Shown here: positions 34,677 to 43,479 of the stretch, one piece after another
Position numbering within the stretch: the stretch's first letter is position 1
How the letters are laid out: each line of letters begins with the position of its first letter
Origin: Ornithinimicrobium cerasi
Lineage (GTDB): Bacteria; Actinomycetota; Actinomycetes; Actinomycetales; Dermatophilaceae
NCBI RefSeq assembly: GCF_003702705.1
Contig: NZ_QZMN01000010.1
Coordinates: 1 to 64,000 of the forward strand
DNA: 64,000 nucleotides
Direction: 5' to 3'
Position numbers and translations under genes: made by a program
Notes under the pieces: generated by a model
What the model saw: only the letters and a program-made list of their open reading frames with translations
Told to the model about the DNA's origin: nothing
Databases searched by the model: none

Positions 34677-36827
34677 ATGTCTCTGATCAACGCCGACCAG
34701 GTCGTGCTCGACCTGGCCGCGGACGACCGCCACGCGGCGACCCGCACCCTGGCCGAGACGCTCGTGCGCACCGGCCGCTGCACCGACCTCGCGCAGTTCC
34801 TCGCCGACGTGCGCACCCGGGAGGAGACGATGGCGACCGGCCTGCCCGGCGGCATCGGCATCCCGCACGCCCGCAGCGCTGCCATCACCGAGCCGTCCCT
34901 CGTCTTCGGCCGCGCCGACGCGGGCATCGACTGGGGCGCCAAGGACGGCCCGGCCGACCTCGTGTTCCTCATCGCGGCCCCCGAGGGTGGCGGTGACGCG
35001 CACATGCAGATGCTCCCCAAGCTGGCCCGTGCGCTCATGAAGAAGGAGTTCCGCGCCGCCCTCAAGGCCGCCACCAGCCAGGACGAGGTGGTGCGCATCG
35101 TCGAGCAGGAGGTCTCCCTCGACACCCCGGCCACCGGCGCGCCCGCCGCCGGCCCCGCCGCCGGCGCCACCCCGGCCGCCGCCACCTCGGCCGCCGCCAC
35201 CGCCGCCACCACCGGCGCCGGCGCGACCCCTGCGACCCCCGCCCCTCCCGCGGCGACGCCGCAGACGGCCGGCGGCACGGCATACCCGGAGGAGGGGGGG
35301 ACCCGCGCGCTGCAGCTGGTGGCCGTGACCTCCTGCCCGACCGGGATCGCCCACACCTACATGGCCGCGGAGGCGCTCGAGCGCGCCGCGCGCGACGCCG
35401 GTCACCAGATCACCGTGGAGACCCAGGGCTCCGCCGGCTCGACGCCGATCCCGCAGGCGCAGATCGACGCCGCCGACGCCGTGATCTTCGCCCACGACCT
35501 CGAGGTCAAGGACAAGGGCCGGTTCGCCGGCAAGCCGGTCGTCGACGTGGGTGTCAAGAAGGCGATCTCCGACGGCCCGGCCCTCGTGGGCCAGGCCGAG
35601 CGGCTCGCCGCCCAGTGGCGCGAGGACCCCGAGCGTCAGCGGGCCGCCCTGGCCGCCGCGGCGGACCGCCCGGCCGGGGCCGACGAGCGCACGGTCGGCG
35701 TCGGCACCAAGATCCGCCAGTGGCTGATGTCCGGCGTGTCCTACATGATCCCGTTCGTCGCCGCCGGCGGCATCCTCATCGCCCTGGGGTTCATGCTGGC
35801 GCAGCTCGCGGTCGGCGAGCAGGGCGCGATCGAGGTGGTGCAGTACAACCTCACCGCCGACGACGCCACCAACATCGGCACCAGCTTCGACCCGCTGAGC
35901 CTCATGTCGTGGGCGGCGCTGCTGTTCGTCATCGGCGGGGCGGCCTTCGGGTTCCTCGTGCCGATCCTCTCCGGCTTCATCGCCTTCGGCATCGCCGACC
36001 GCCCGGGCCTGGTGCCCGGCATCGTCGGCGGCGCGGTCGCGGTGCAGATGGACGCGGGCTTCCTCGGCGGCATCGCGACCGGCTTCCTCGCCGGCTTCCT
36101 CGCCCGCTGGGTCTCCTCGTGGAAGGTGCACAAGGGCGTCCGCGGCGTCATGCCGGTCGTCGTCACCCCGCTGCTGTCCACGCTGCTCACCTGCGGCATC
36201 TTCATCACCATCCTCGGTCGCCCGATCGCGGCCCTGATGGAGGGCCTGAACGGCTGGCTCGAGGGCCTGGCCGGCGGCAGCGCGATCATCCTCGGGCTGA
36301 TCCTCGGCGCGATGATGGGCTTCGACCTCGGCGGCCCGGTCAACAAGGTCGCCTACTTCTTCGCCACCGCCGGCCTGGCCAGCGTCGGCGCCGCCACCGA
36401 CGCCCCGCAGCTGACGATCATGGCGGCGGTCATGGCCGCGGGCATGGTCGCGCCGCTCGCCTGCGCCCTGGCCACCGCCGTCCGCCCCCGCCTCTTCACC
36501 GAGCCGGAGCGGGAGAACGGCAAGGCGGCGTGGCTGCTCGGCGCGTCGTTCATCTCCGAGGGTGCGATCCCGTTCGCCGCGGCCGACCCGGTGCGCATCA
36601 TGACCTCCTCGCTCGTCGGCTCGGCCGTCACCGGCGCGATCGTCATGGGCATGGGGTCCACGCTCCGGGCGCCGCACGGGGGCATCTGGGTGCTGCCGCT
36701 CATCGGCAACTTCCTGGGCTTCGTCCTCGCCCTCGTCGTCGGGGTCGCGATCACCACGGCGCTCATCGTGGCGCTGAAGTCCCGCGACCGCAGCCTCGCG
36801 GCCGTGGAGAGCGTCGCCACCGCCTGA
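34677..36827 (+). CDS. fruA: Fructose-specific PTS enzyme EIIABC
   Basis: 716 residues uniting three PTS domains. EIIA (1-145) has phospho-histidine H64 in GIGIPHARS. An Ala/Pro/Thr linker (148-208) follows. EIIB (about 209-305) has phospho-cysteine C220 in AVTSCPTGIAHTYMAAE. EIIC (about 335-716) has SGVSYMIPFVAAGGILIALGF, GFDLGGPVNKVAYFF and FISEGAIPFAAADP. It imports fructose as fructose-1-phosphate, the substrate of the upstream kinase. ATG 34677 has AAGGAG 8 nt upstream. A and B are in the order common in actinobacterial FruA. Confidence 0.95.
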   Translation: MSLINADQVVLDLAADDRHAATRTLAETLVRTGRCTDLAQFLADVRTREETMATGLPGGIGIPHARSAAITEPSLVFGRADAGIDWGAKDGPADLVFLIAAPEGGGDAHMQMLPKLARALMKKEFRAALKAATSQDEVVRIVEQEVSLDTPATGAPAAGPAAGATPAAATSAAATAATTGAGATPATPAPPAATPQTAGGTAYPEEGGTRALQLVAVTSCPTGIAHTYMAAEALERAARDAGHQITVETQGSAGSTPIPQAQIDAADAVIFAHDLEVKDKGRFAGKPVVDVGVKKAISDGPALVGQAERLAAQWREDPERQRAALAAAADRPAGADERTVGVGTKIRQWLMSGVSYMIPFVAAGGILIALGFMLAQLAVGEQGAIEVVQYNLTADDATNIGTSFDPLSLMSWAALLFVIGGAAFGFLVPILSGFIAFGIADRPGLVPGIVGGAVAVQMDAGFLGGIATGFLAGFLARWVSSWKVHKGVRGVMPVVVTPLLSTLLTCGIFITILGRPIAALMEGLNGWLEGLAGGSAIILGLILGAMMGFDLGGPVNKVAYFFATAGLASVGAATDAPQLTIMAAVMAAGMVAPLACALATAVRPRLFTEPERENGKAAWLLGASFISEGAIPFAAADPVRIMTSSLVGSAVTGAIVMGMGSTLRAPHGGIWVLPLIGNFLGFVLALVVGVAITTALIVALKSRDRSLAAVESVATA

Positions 36828-36881
36828 CCTCTGCCCCACCCTGCCCCTACGATCGTCAGCACGACCCAAGGAGGAGCCACC

Positions 36882-37151
36882 ATGGCCCAGCGCACCGTCA
36901 CCATCGCCAGCAGCGTCGGTCTGCACGCCCGTCCCGCAGCACTGTTCGTCGAGAAGGCCTCGTCGAGCGGGCTGGACGTCGAGATCGCCCGGCCCGGCGA
37001 GGACCCCGTCGACGCGACCAGCATCCTGGGCGTCATGGCCCTCGGGGCCAAGCACGGCGAGGAGGTCGTCCTCACCGCGGAGGGGGACGGTGCCGACGCG
37101 GCGCTGGACGAGCTCGTGGCCCTGCTCGCGACCGACCTCGACGCGGAGTGA
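36882..37151 (+). CDS. ptsH: Phosphocarrier protein HPr
   Basis: 89 residues. H15 in GLHARPAA receives phosphate from Enzyme I and passes it to the EIIA domain. S47 in DATSILGVMALG is the position phosphorylated by HPr kinase in Firmicutes; no true HprK/P is in this window. AGGAGG lies just before the ATG at 36882, a strong ribosome site, and TACGAT about 30 bp upstream of the start could be an internal -10. It is placed between fruA and ptsI, making a full PTS chain in one locus. Confidence 0.95.
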   Translation: MAQRTVTIASSVGLHARPAALFVEKASSSGLDVEIARPGEDPVDATSILGVMALGAKHGEEVVLTAEGDGADAALDELVALLATDLDAE

Positions 37152-37157
37152 TCCCCG

Positions 37158-38864
37158 GTGGCTGACCCCGACCTGCCCGCCGCGCTCGCCACCGAGACCC
37201 GCCGTGGCATCGGGGTCAGCCCCGGGACCGCGTCCGGGCCGGTGGTCCAGGTGGCCCCGCCGGTGCGCGCCCCCGCCGACGAGCCGCCGACCACCGACGC
37301 CGACGCCGCGCTGACGGAGGTGAAGGCGGCGTTCGAGGCGACCGCCCTCGACCTCGAGGAGCGGGCGGCCCGCGCCGACGACACGGCCCAGCAGATCCTT
37401 CGGGCTGCGGTCCTCATCGCGCGGGACAGGTCGCTGCTCAAGGCGGTCGGCAAGCACCTGGCCAAGGGCGTGGGCAAGGCAGGCGCGGTGCACGCCGGGA
37501 TCGAGGAGTTCGCGACCCAGTTCCTCGCGCTGGGCGGCTACTTCGCCGAGCGGGTCACCGACCTGCGCGACGTCGGCTCGCGGGCCCTCGCGCACGTCCT
37601 CGGCGTGCCCGTCCCGGGCGTGCCCGAGCTGACGACGCCGTCGGTGGTCGTGGCGCACGACCTCGCGCCGTCGGAGACCGCCACCCTGGACCGCGCCATG
37701 GTCCTGGCCATCGTCACCGAGGCGGGCGGGCGGACCAGCCACACCGCGATCCTCGCGGCGCAGATGGGCATCCCCGCTGTCGTCCAGGTCCCCGGCGCCA
37801 CCACCCTGGCCGCGGGCACGGTCGTGGCCGTCGACGGCGACGCCGGGGAGGTGGTCGTCGCCCCGAGCGAGGAGCTCCTCGCCACCCTGGGCGTGCGGCG
37901 GGAGCGCCTCGCCGCCGCCCTCGCCGGGTCGGGCGGTCCGGGCACCACCCGGGACGGCCACGCCGTCGCGCTGCTGGCCAACATCGGTGGCGTCGAGGAC
38001 GCCGTCGACGCGGGAGCCCAGGACCTCGAGGGCGTCGGGCTCTTCCGGACCGAGTTCGTCTTCCTCTCCGCCGATCGTGCTCCGACGCTGGAGGAGCAGG
38101 TCGAGATCTACCGCCAGGTCTTCGAGCCCTTCGGCGCGCGGCGGGTGGTCGTCCGCACCCTGGACGCCGGCGCCGACAAGCCGCTGGCCTTCGCCGACCT
38201 GGGCCCGGAGGAGAACCCCGCCCTCGGCCGCCGCGGTCTGCGGCTGTCGGCCGAGCGCCCCGACCTGCTCGACACCCAGCTCGAGGCCCTCGCGGTCGCC
38301 GCGCGCGAGACCGGTGCCGACGTGCGCGTCATGGCGCCGATGGTGGCCACGGCCGAGGAGGCCGACTGGTTCTCCCGGCGGGTGCGCGAGAACGGCCTCG
38401 CGAAGGCGGGCGTGATGATCGAGGTCCCGGCGGCGGCGCTGCGCGCCGAGCACGTGCTGCGCGACTGCGACTTCGGCTCGCTGGGCACCAACGACCTCGC
38501 GCAGTACACGATGGCCGCCGACCGGATGCAGGGCGAGCTGTCCGACCTGCTCGACCCCTGGCAGCCGGCGGTCCTGGACGTCATCGCCGCCGCCTGCGAG
38601 GGCGCCGGCCGCGCCGGCCGTCCGATGGGGGTGTGCGGCGAGGCCGGCGGCGACCCGCTGCTCGCCCTCGTCCTCGTGGGTCTCGGCGCGTCCAGCCTGT
38701 CGATGGCGCCGGGCAAGGTGCCCCTCGTCCGACTGGCGCTGGCACGCCATACCCTGCCGCAGTGCCGGCAGCTCGCCCAGCTCGCGCGGACCGCGCGCAC
38801 GGCCGGCGAGGCCCACGACGCGGTGCGCGCAGCCGCGTCGGCCGAGCTCACCGCCCTGCTCTGA
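37158..38864 (+). CDS. ptsI: PTS Enzyme I (phosphoenolpyruvate-protein phosphotransferase)
   Basis: 568 residues from GTG 37158, 6 bp after ptsH. It starts with RRGIGVSPGTASGPVV; the phospho-histidine is H195 in GGRTSHTAILAA. PEP-binding motifs EGVGLFRTEF, RTLDAGADKP, FGSLGTNDLAQYTMAADR and the catalytic cysteine region PMGVCGEAGGDPL are intact. It starts the PTS chain by taking phosphate from PEP. The position behind fruA and ptsH suggests that fructose is the main PTS sugar of this organism. Confidence 0.95.
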   Translation: MADPDLPAALATETRRGIGVSPGTASGPVVQVAPPVRAPADEPPTTDADAALTEVKAAFEATALDLEERAARADDTAQQILRAAVLIARDRSLLKAVGKHLAKGVGKAGAVHAGIEEFATQFLALGGYFAERVTDLRDVGSRALAHVLGVPVPGVPELTTPSVVVAHDLAPSETATLDRAMVLAIVTEAGGRTSHTAILAAQMGIPAVVQVPGATTLAAGTVVAVDGDAGEVVVAPSEELLATLGVRRERLAAALAGSGGPGTTRDGHAVALLANIGGVEDAVDAGAQDLEGVGLFRTEFVFLSADRAPTLEEQVEIYRQVFEPFGARRVVVRTLDAGADKPLAFADLGPEENPALGRRGLRLSAERPDLLDTQLEALAVAARETGADVRVMAPMVATAEEADWFSRRVRENGLAKAGVMIEVPAAALRAEHVLRDCDFGSLGTNDLAQYTMAADRMQGELSDLLDPWQPAVLDVIAAACEGAGRAGRPMGVCGEAGGDPLLALVLVGLGASSLSMAPGKVPLVRLALARHTLPQCRQLAQLARTARTAGEAHDAVRAAASAELTALL

Positions 38865-38898
38865 GACGTCGGCCGGACGGTCTGTGCGGGGTGGCGCC

Positions 38899-38904
38899 TA
38901 GAGT
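38899..38904 (+). promoter_or_regulatory. Predicted -10 element for the S10 peptidase gene
   Basis: TAGAGT lies 8 nt before the ATG at 38913 with no Shine-Dalgarno sequence, close to the leaderless pattern of the neighbouring genes. Confidence 0.4.
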
Positions 38905-38912
38905 CCTGACCC

Positions 38913-40421
38913 ATGACCGCTGACGCCACCCCCGCGCCGACCGCCGCGACCGCCGCTGACGCCAAGGAGAAGGACCGCCCCGAGCCGCAGGACCTGCTCG
39001 TCGAGACCACGCACACGCTGAGCACGGTCGACGGCGAGCTGTCCTACACCGCCCGCACCGGCCGGGTCGTGCTGCGCGAGGAGGAGGTCAAGGACGACGT
39101 CTTCGAGGGGTGGAAGGCCCGCGCCGAGCTAGCGGTCACGGCCTACACCCTCGACACCGACGACGAGGAGGAGCGCGCCCGTCGCCCGATCACCTTCGTC
39201 TTCAACGGCGGGCCCGGGTCCAGCTCGGTGTGGCTGCACCTAGGCGTGCTCGGCCCGCGGGTGGTCGACGCGGGGGAGCCGGGGGAGCCGACGCCGCCGC
39301 CCTACGCGCTCCTCGACAACCCGCAGACGGTGCTGCGCGCGACCGACCTGGTCTTCATCGACCCGATGTCGACCGGTCTGTCGCGCGTGGTCGAGGGCGG
39401 GAAGGCCAAGGACTACCACGGCTGGAAGAAGGACGTCGAGCAGGTCGGCGAGCTGATCCGGCTGTGGTGCACGCGCGAGGACCGCTGGATGAGCCCGAAG
39501 TTCCTGTGCGGCGAGTCCTACGGCACGACCCGTGCGGTCTCGGTGGCCGAGCACCTCTTCGAACGCTTCGGGATGCAGCTCAACGGGCTGGTCCTCGTCT
39601 CCAGCGTGCTCGACTTCGGCAGCCAGGACTTCCGCTTCCTGCGCCACGACGAGGCGTGCCTGTCCTACCTGCCCACCTACGCCGCGATCGCGCACTACCA
39701 CGGCAAGCACCCCGGGCGGGAGCTGCGTGAGGTGCTCGCCGAGGCGGAGGACTACGCCGCGAGCACCTACCGCTGGGCGCTGGGGCGGGGGCACCGCCTC
39801 ACCCCCGAGGAGAGGTATGACGTGCGCGCGCGGCTCGCCGCGCTCACCGGGTTGTCCGAGGACTACCTGGAGCGGTGCGACCTGCGTCCCGAGCACTGGC
39901 GCTTCTGCACCGAGCTGCTGCGTGACGAGGGCCGCACCGTCGGGCGGATCGACGGCCGGATCACCGGGCTGCTCCACTCCGGGATCGCGGAGAACATGGA
40001 CGCCGACCCCTCGATCGACATGATCATGGGCCCCTACGCAGCCGCGATCCACCACTACCTGCGGGGGGAGCTGCGCTCCGAGCTGGACCTGCCCTACGCC
40101 GTGTTCTCCGACGCGATCGAGCACTGGTCCTACAAGGAGTTCGAGGGGCGGCCGGTCAACGTGACCGACAAGCTCGAGCGGGTGATGCGCGCCAACCCGC
40201 ACCTGCGGGTCCGGATCGAGTACGGCTACTACGACCTCGCCACCCCCTACGGCGCGGCGGAGGACACGGTGGCCCACCTGCGCCTGCCCGACGGCGCGCT
40301 CGACCGGATCGAGCACGCCTACTTCGAGACGGGGCACATGCCCTACGTCGGCGCAGCGACCCGCGCCGAGGAGGCCGAGGGGATCACCGACTTCGTGCGG
40401 AGGGCCGCGACGCCGGGCTGA
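38913..40421 (+). CDS. S10-family serine carboxypeptidase-like peptidase, no signal peptide
   Basis: 502 residues. S202 in CGESYGTTRA is the nucleophile. The aspartate in YGYYDLATPY and the histidine in ETGHMPYV complete the S10 triad. FVFNGGPGSSSVWLHLGVLGP is the family oxyanion region. Unlike secreted carboxypeptidases it has no signal peptide; the N-terminus is a hydrophilic Ala/Thr/Lys/Glu stretch. It therefore seems cytosolic, or is exported by an unknown route. Substrate unknown, probably C-terminal residues of peptides. Converges on the F420-reductase-like gene over a large palindrome. Confidence 0.88.
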   Translation: MTADATPAPTAATAADAKEKDRPEPQDLLVETTHTLSTVDGELSYTARTGRVVLREEEVKDDVFEGWKARAELAVTAYTLDTDDEEERARRPITFVFNGGPGSSSVWLHLGVLGPRVVDAGEPGEPTPPPYALLDNPQTVLRATDLVFIDPMSTGLSRVVEGGKAKDYHGWKKDVEQVGELIRLWCTREDRWMSPKFLCGESYGTTRAVSVAEHLFERFGMQLNGLVLVSSVLDFGSQDFRFLRHDEACLSYLPTYAAIAHYHGKHPGRELREVLAEAEDYAASTYRWALGRGHRLTPEERYDVRARLAALTGLSEDYLERCDLRPEHWRFCTELLRDEGRTVGRIDGRITGLLHSGIAENMDADPSIDMIMGPYAAAIHHYLRGELRSELDLPYAVFSDAIEHWSYKEFEGRPVNVTDKLERVMRANPHLRVRIEYGYYDLATPYGAAEDTVAHLRLPDGALDRIEHAYFETGHMPYVGAATRAEEAEGITDFVRRAATPG

Positions 40422-40422
40422 C

Positions 40423-40504
40423 GCGTTTCGCCGGACGGGCACATCGGGTGCGGTCCAGGGCGGATGAGCCCCTCTTCCACCATCGTGCCCGTCCGGCGGA
40501 ACGC
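40423..40504. repeat. Long near-perfect palindrome between convergent genes
   Basis: gcgtttcgccggacgggcac (from 40423) pairs with gtgcccgtccggcggaacgc (40485-40504) with one mismatch, around a spacer of about 40 nt. It starts 1 bp after the peptidase stop and ends 15 bp before the stop of the facing gene. No T-run. It resembles the palindrome at 6721-6808 and may be both a repeat-family member and a bidirectional terminator. Confidence 0.6.
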
Positions 40505-40519
40505 CGCGCGGCCCGTCGC

Positions 40520-41092
40520 TCAGGCGACGACCCCGAAGCCGCCGGTCCAGGAGATCTTCTCGGTCGCGGCCAGCGTCAGCTGCAGGAAGCCGACCGCCTC
40601 CAGCTCGCGTGCGCGCTTGAGTGCGCCCGCGTCGATCGCGGTGAGACCGCCCGCGCGCACGACCGCGGCCAGCTGCTCCTTGGCTGCGGTGTCGTCACCG
40701 GCGATGAGGACGGTGGTGGTCAGCGGGCCGACGCTCCCGGCCAGGGTGGCCGCGAACGTGGTGTTGAAGGCCTTGAGCACGGTGGAGGAGGGCAGCTGCG
40801 CCGCGATCTCCTGCGCCGCCGAGGAGTCGGCCGGGACGACGAGGGAGTCGAAGGTCTCGAAGTTCAGCGGGTTGGTGATGTCGACGACGATCCGGCCGTC
40901 CAGCTGCCCGGGACGCTGGGCGATGACCTCGCGGACGGCGGGGAAGGGCACGGCCAGCACGACGATCTCGCCGGTGACGGCGCTGCCCTGGTCCTCGGTG
41001 CCGAGGAGCTGGGCGCTGCCGCCGCCGCGGGTGACGATGCCGGCGATCGCCTGCGCCATGTTGCCGGTGCCGATGATGGTGACGTTGCTCAT
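40520..41092 (-). CDS. NADPH-dependent F420 reductase-like protein
   Basis: 190 residues starting MSNVTIIGTGNMAQAIAG, an N-terminal Rossmann fold with GTGNMA as in F420:NADP oxidoreductases. VVLAVPFPAVREV, IVVDITNPLNF and LKAFNTTFA are conserved in this family. It is slightly shorter than archaeal FNO proteins. It might pass hydride between NADPH and F420 or a flavin; the cofactor cannot be fixed from sequence. Divergent from a MarR gene, whose product likely controls it through the palindromes in between. Confidence 0.82.
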   Translation of the reverse strand: MSNVTIIGTGNMAQAIAGIVTRGGGSAQLLGTEDQGSAVTGEIVVLAVPFPAVREVIAQRPGQLDGRIVVDITNPLNFETFDSLVVPADSSAAQEIAAQLPSSTVLKAFNTTFAATLAGSVGPLTTTVLIAGDDTAAKEQLAAVVRAGGLTAIDAGALKRARELEAVGFLQLTLAATEKISWTGGFGVVA

Positions 41093-41116
41093 GAGGGAGC
41101 CTCTCTGTTCGGGTGG

Positions 41117-41168
41117 TTGTCACTACAAGTAACCCACTAGAGGGAAAGGTTGTTCCCACAACTTGTGG
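41117..41168. promoter_or_regulatory. MarR operator candidates in the divergent gap
   Basis: ttgt cact acaa (41117-41128) is a 4-4-4 palindrome, and ccacaa c ttgtgg (41156-41168) is a perfect 13-bp palindrome. Both carry an ACAA/TTGT half-site and lie between the reductase-like gene and marR, in an AT-richer gap. MarR dimers typically bind such sites and repress both directions. Confidence 0.55.
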
Positions 41169-41172
41169 CGGC

Positions 41173-41178
41173 TAGGGT
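41173..41178 (+). promoter_or_regulatory. Predicted -10 element for a leaderless marR gene
   Basis: TAGGGT sits exactly 6 nt before ATG 41185. The palindrome at 41156-41168 ends 4 bp upstream of it, so a bound repressor would cover the promoter. Confidence 0.55.
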
Positions 41179-41184
41179 GTGACC

Positions 41185-41676
41185 ATGGCCACAGAATGGC
41201 TCGACGGCGAGCAGCTCGACGTGTGGGTCCGGCTCAAGGCGGTGATGGAGCTCCTGCCCGCCGCCCTGGACTCCCAGCTGCGCCGGAGCGCCGACCTCAC
41301 CTACTTCGAGTACTACGTGCTCGCCATGCTCTCCGAGGCTGACGAGCGCACGCTGCGGATGAGCGCGCTCGCCGCCCGGACCAACGCCACGCTGCCGCGG
41401 CTCTCGCACGTGGTCCGCAAGATGGCCGACCGCTCGCTCGTGGACCGCTCACCCGACCCCGAGGACGGCCGCTCGGTGCGCGTCCACCTCACCGGCACGG
41501 GGTATGACGTGCTCGTCGCCGCCGCCCCGGGTCACGTCGGGGCGGTCCGCCGGTTCGTCTTCGACCAGCTCGACGAGGAGCAGGTCGGCCAGCTCGGCTC
41601 GGTGGCCGACGCCATGCTCGAGCGGCTCGACCCCGAGGGAGTCCTCACCCACGAGTACCGCCGCCCGCCCGCCTGA
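41185..41676 (+). CDS. MarR-family transcriptional regulator
   Basis: 163 residues from ATG 41185; a GTG two codons earlier is possible but the leaderless -10 fits the ATG. The winged helix is clear: LTYFEYYVLAMLSEADERTLRMSALAARTNATLPRLSHVVRKMADRSLVDRSPDPEDGR contains the recognition helix (ATLPRLSHVVRKM) and the DxR wing. The ligand is unknown. The divergent F420-reductase-like gene is the likely target, which suggests a role in redox or xenobiotic sensing. Confidence 0.9.
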   Translation: MATEWLDGEQLDVWVRLKAVMELLPAALDSQLRRSADLTYFEYYVLAMLSEADERTLRMSALAARTNATLPRLSHVVRKMADRSLVDRSPDPEDGRSVRVHLTGTGYDVLVAAAPGHVGAVRRFVFDQLDEEQVGQLGSVADAMLERLDPEGVLTHEYRRPPA

Positions 41677-41716
41677 CCCCTCCGGGTGGGTGAGGGGCCC
41701 GATGAGGGTCGGGTGC

Positions 41717-42745
41717 TCAGGTGCGATCGGGTGCCGGCAGGGGCACCGGCTCGACCTCGAGGGTCCCCACGTCGTCGCCGGGCCGCTCGTCCGCCTTCAC
41801 GGCGGCGACCCCGGCCACGATGAGCAGGCCGCCGAGCAGCTGGATCGGGGCGGGGAGCTCGCCCAGGAGCAGCCAGGCCCACAGCACGGCGAACATTACC
41901 TCGGTCAGACCGATGAACGAGCTCACCTTGGCCCCGAGCGCCCGGGCGGCGAAGATCCCGGTCACGTAGGCCAGACCTGCGGCGACGACGCCCAGCCAGA
42001 CCACCGGGACCCACCACGGGACGGTGGTGCCGGCCATCGTGACCGGGTCCACGGACCAGGACATCGGCACCAGGCCGACCAGCCCGGCGAGCGCGAGCGC
42101 GGCGGCGCCGATCGCCATACCGAAGGCGGCGAAGGCGATCGAGGGGATCCCGGACGCGTCGTCGGCGCCGACCACGAAGAAGACCGCGAGGCCGACCGCG
42201 GCGGCCAGGCCCCAGAGCACGCCGGCGGTGCTCAGCCGCACGTCGCCGAGCACGTCGAGCACGAGGAGCAGGCCGAGCAGGGCCAGGCCGATCCCGAGGA
42301 CCGTGAGCGGGCGCGGCCGCTGGCCGCGCGCCAGCCAGAGCCAGCCGACGACGAGGATCGGGCCGAGGTACTCCAGCATCAGGGCGACCCCGACGGAGAG
42401 CCGCTCGACCGCCAGGAAGTAGAACAGCTGGCACCCGGCGACGGCGACCGCTCCGAAGAGGCCGAGGTGCACCCAGGCGACCGGCCTGCGCAGGAGGTGC
42501 CAGCGGCCGCGCATCGCCAGGACCGCGAACGGCGCCAGCAGCAGCGCGCCGAGCGAGATGCGGAAGGTGACGGCTGCGCCGGCGCTCCAGTCGGCGACCA
42601 GCAGGCTCTTGGCCACGGCGCCGGACGTGCCGAACATCATCGCGGAGGCGACGGCGACCAGCAGCCCGACCAGCAGGCCGCGCCGGGCGCTCACGGGAGC
42701 GGGGCGGGAGGTGGCCCGGACGTGCCGGGTCGAGGTCGAGGTCAT
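41717..42745 (-). CDS. EamA/DMT-superfamily transporter (RhtA-like)
   Basis: 342 residues with ten hydrophobic segments in two EamA halves. GTSGAVAKSLL, FRISLGALLLAPFAVLA and ALMLEYLGPILVVGWLWL mark the first half. SSFIGLTEVMFAVLWAWLLLGELPAPIQLLGGLLIVAGV is the conserved end of the second. Relatives export amino acids or metabolites. It is divergent from a CGNR regulator, a pairing found in many actinobacteria, so the regulator probably controls it. The N-terminal 20 residues are Ser/Arg-rich and may be cytosolic. Confidence 0.88.
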   Translation of the reverse strand: MTSTSTRHVRATSRPAPVSARRGLLVGLLVAVASAMMFGTSGAVAKSLLVADWSAGAAVTFRISLGALLLAPFAVLAMRGRWHLLRRPVAWVHLGLFGAVAVAGCQLFYFLAVERLSVGVALMLEYLGPILVVGWLWLARGQRPRPLTVLGIGLALLGLLLVLDVLGDVRLSTAGVLWGLAAAVGLAVFFVVGADDASGIPSIAFAAFGMAIGAAALALAGLVGLVPMSWSVDPVTMAGTTVPWWVPVVWLGVVAAGLAYVTGIFAARALGAKVSSFIGLTEVMFAVLWAWLLLGELPAPIQLLGGLLIVAGVAAVKADERPGDDVGTLEVEPVPLPAPDRT

Positions 42746-42809
42746 GGCAGCCTCCTCCTGGGTGCGGCGGGCGACGCAGGCGCGCCCGACATGTGATCAT
42801 GGGTGTCAG

Positions 42810-42828
42810 ACGTTGACGTCCATGACGT
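42810..42828. promoter_or_regulatory. ACGT repeats between the EamA and CGNR genes
   Basis: ACGT occurs at 42810, 42816 and 42825, and TGACGT at 42814 and 42823 (9-bp period). The cluster lies in the 110-bp divergent gap. It may be the binding site of the CGNR protein; the evidence is position and repetition only. Confidence 0.3.
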
Positions 42829-42855
42829 TAGCCGAGACCCAGGTCAGGAGTCAAG

Positions 42856-43413
42856 ATGCATTTCACCCATGACACGGAGATCGCGCTGCAGGGGGCCGCG
42901 GGGCTGGTGAACACGTCGGTCCGCCGCCCTGGTGACGTGGAGGAGCTCGCCACCGTGGACGATCTCGACGCCTTCGTGCGGGCGTGGCGCTGGTCGGGCA
43001 GACGCGCCCGCGACCGCGCCGAGCTGGCGGAGGTGCGCGACCTGCGCCCCCGGCTCGCCGCGTTCTGGGAGCTGGACGAGGAGGGGTTCGCCGCGCAGTG
43101 CAACACCCTGCTGGCGGAGGCGGGCGCCCTGCCGCGGCTGGTGAACCACGACGACTTCGGCTGGCACCTGCACGCGACCCCGGACGACGCCCCGCTCGCG
43201 ACCCGGATGGCCGTGGAGGCCGCGATGGCCTTCGCCGACGTGCTGCGCGCCGGTGAGCTGCGGCGGCTGCGCACCTGCGAGGCGGAGGACTGCGAGGACG
43301 TGCACGTCGACCTGTCGCGCAACCGCTCGCGCCGCTTCTGCTCCACGACGTGCGGCAACCGGATGGCCGCGGCGGCCTACCGCGAGCGGCAGGCCGCCGG
43401 CGGGGAGGACTGA
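42856..43413 (+). CDS. CGNR zinc-finger (ABATE-domain) regulator
   Basis: 185 residues. The N-terminal ABATE-type region (ALQGAAGLVNTSVRRPGDVEEL) is predicted to bind a small ligand. The C-terminus is the CGNR treble-clef finger: TCEAEDCEDVHVDLSRNRSRRFCSTTCGNR, with four cysteines and the name-giving CGNR. Such proteins are DNA-binding regulators. AGGAG lies 5 nt before the ATG at 42856, so this gene, unlike several neighbours, is leadered. The adjacent divergent transporter is its likely target. Confidence 0.9.
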   Translation: MHFTHDTEIALQGAAGLVNTSVRRPGDVEELATVDDLDAFVRAWRWSGRRARDRAELAEVRDLRPRLAAFWELDEEGFAAQCNTLLAEAGALPRLVNHDDFGWHLHATPDDAPLATRMAVEAAMAFADVLRAGELRRLRTCEAEDCEDVHVDLSRNRSRRFCSTTCGNRMAAAAYRERQAAGGED

Positions 43414-43479
43414 CGTCTCCGGGGCCGTGACCGGGAGGGCCCGACCCCGGGGCGCGCGCACCTGTGGCAGCGTTGCGCC

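Noticed and set aside
34590-38816. Minus-strand frame of about 1,400 codons over the PTS operon
   Set aside because: Mirror of the fruA, ptsH and ptsI codons; low-complexity Arg/Gly/Asp/His composition and no start context.
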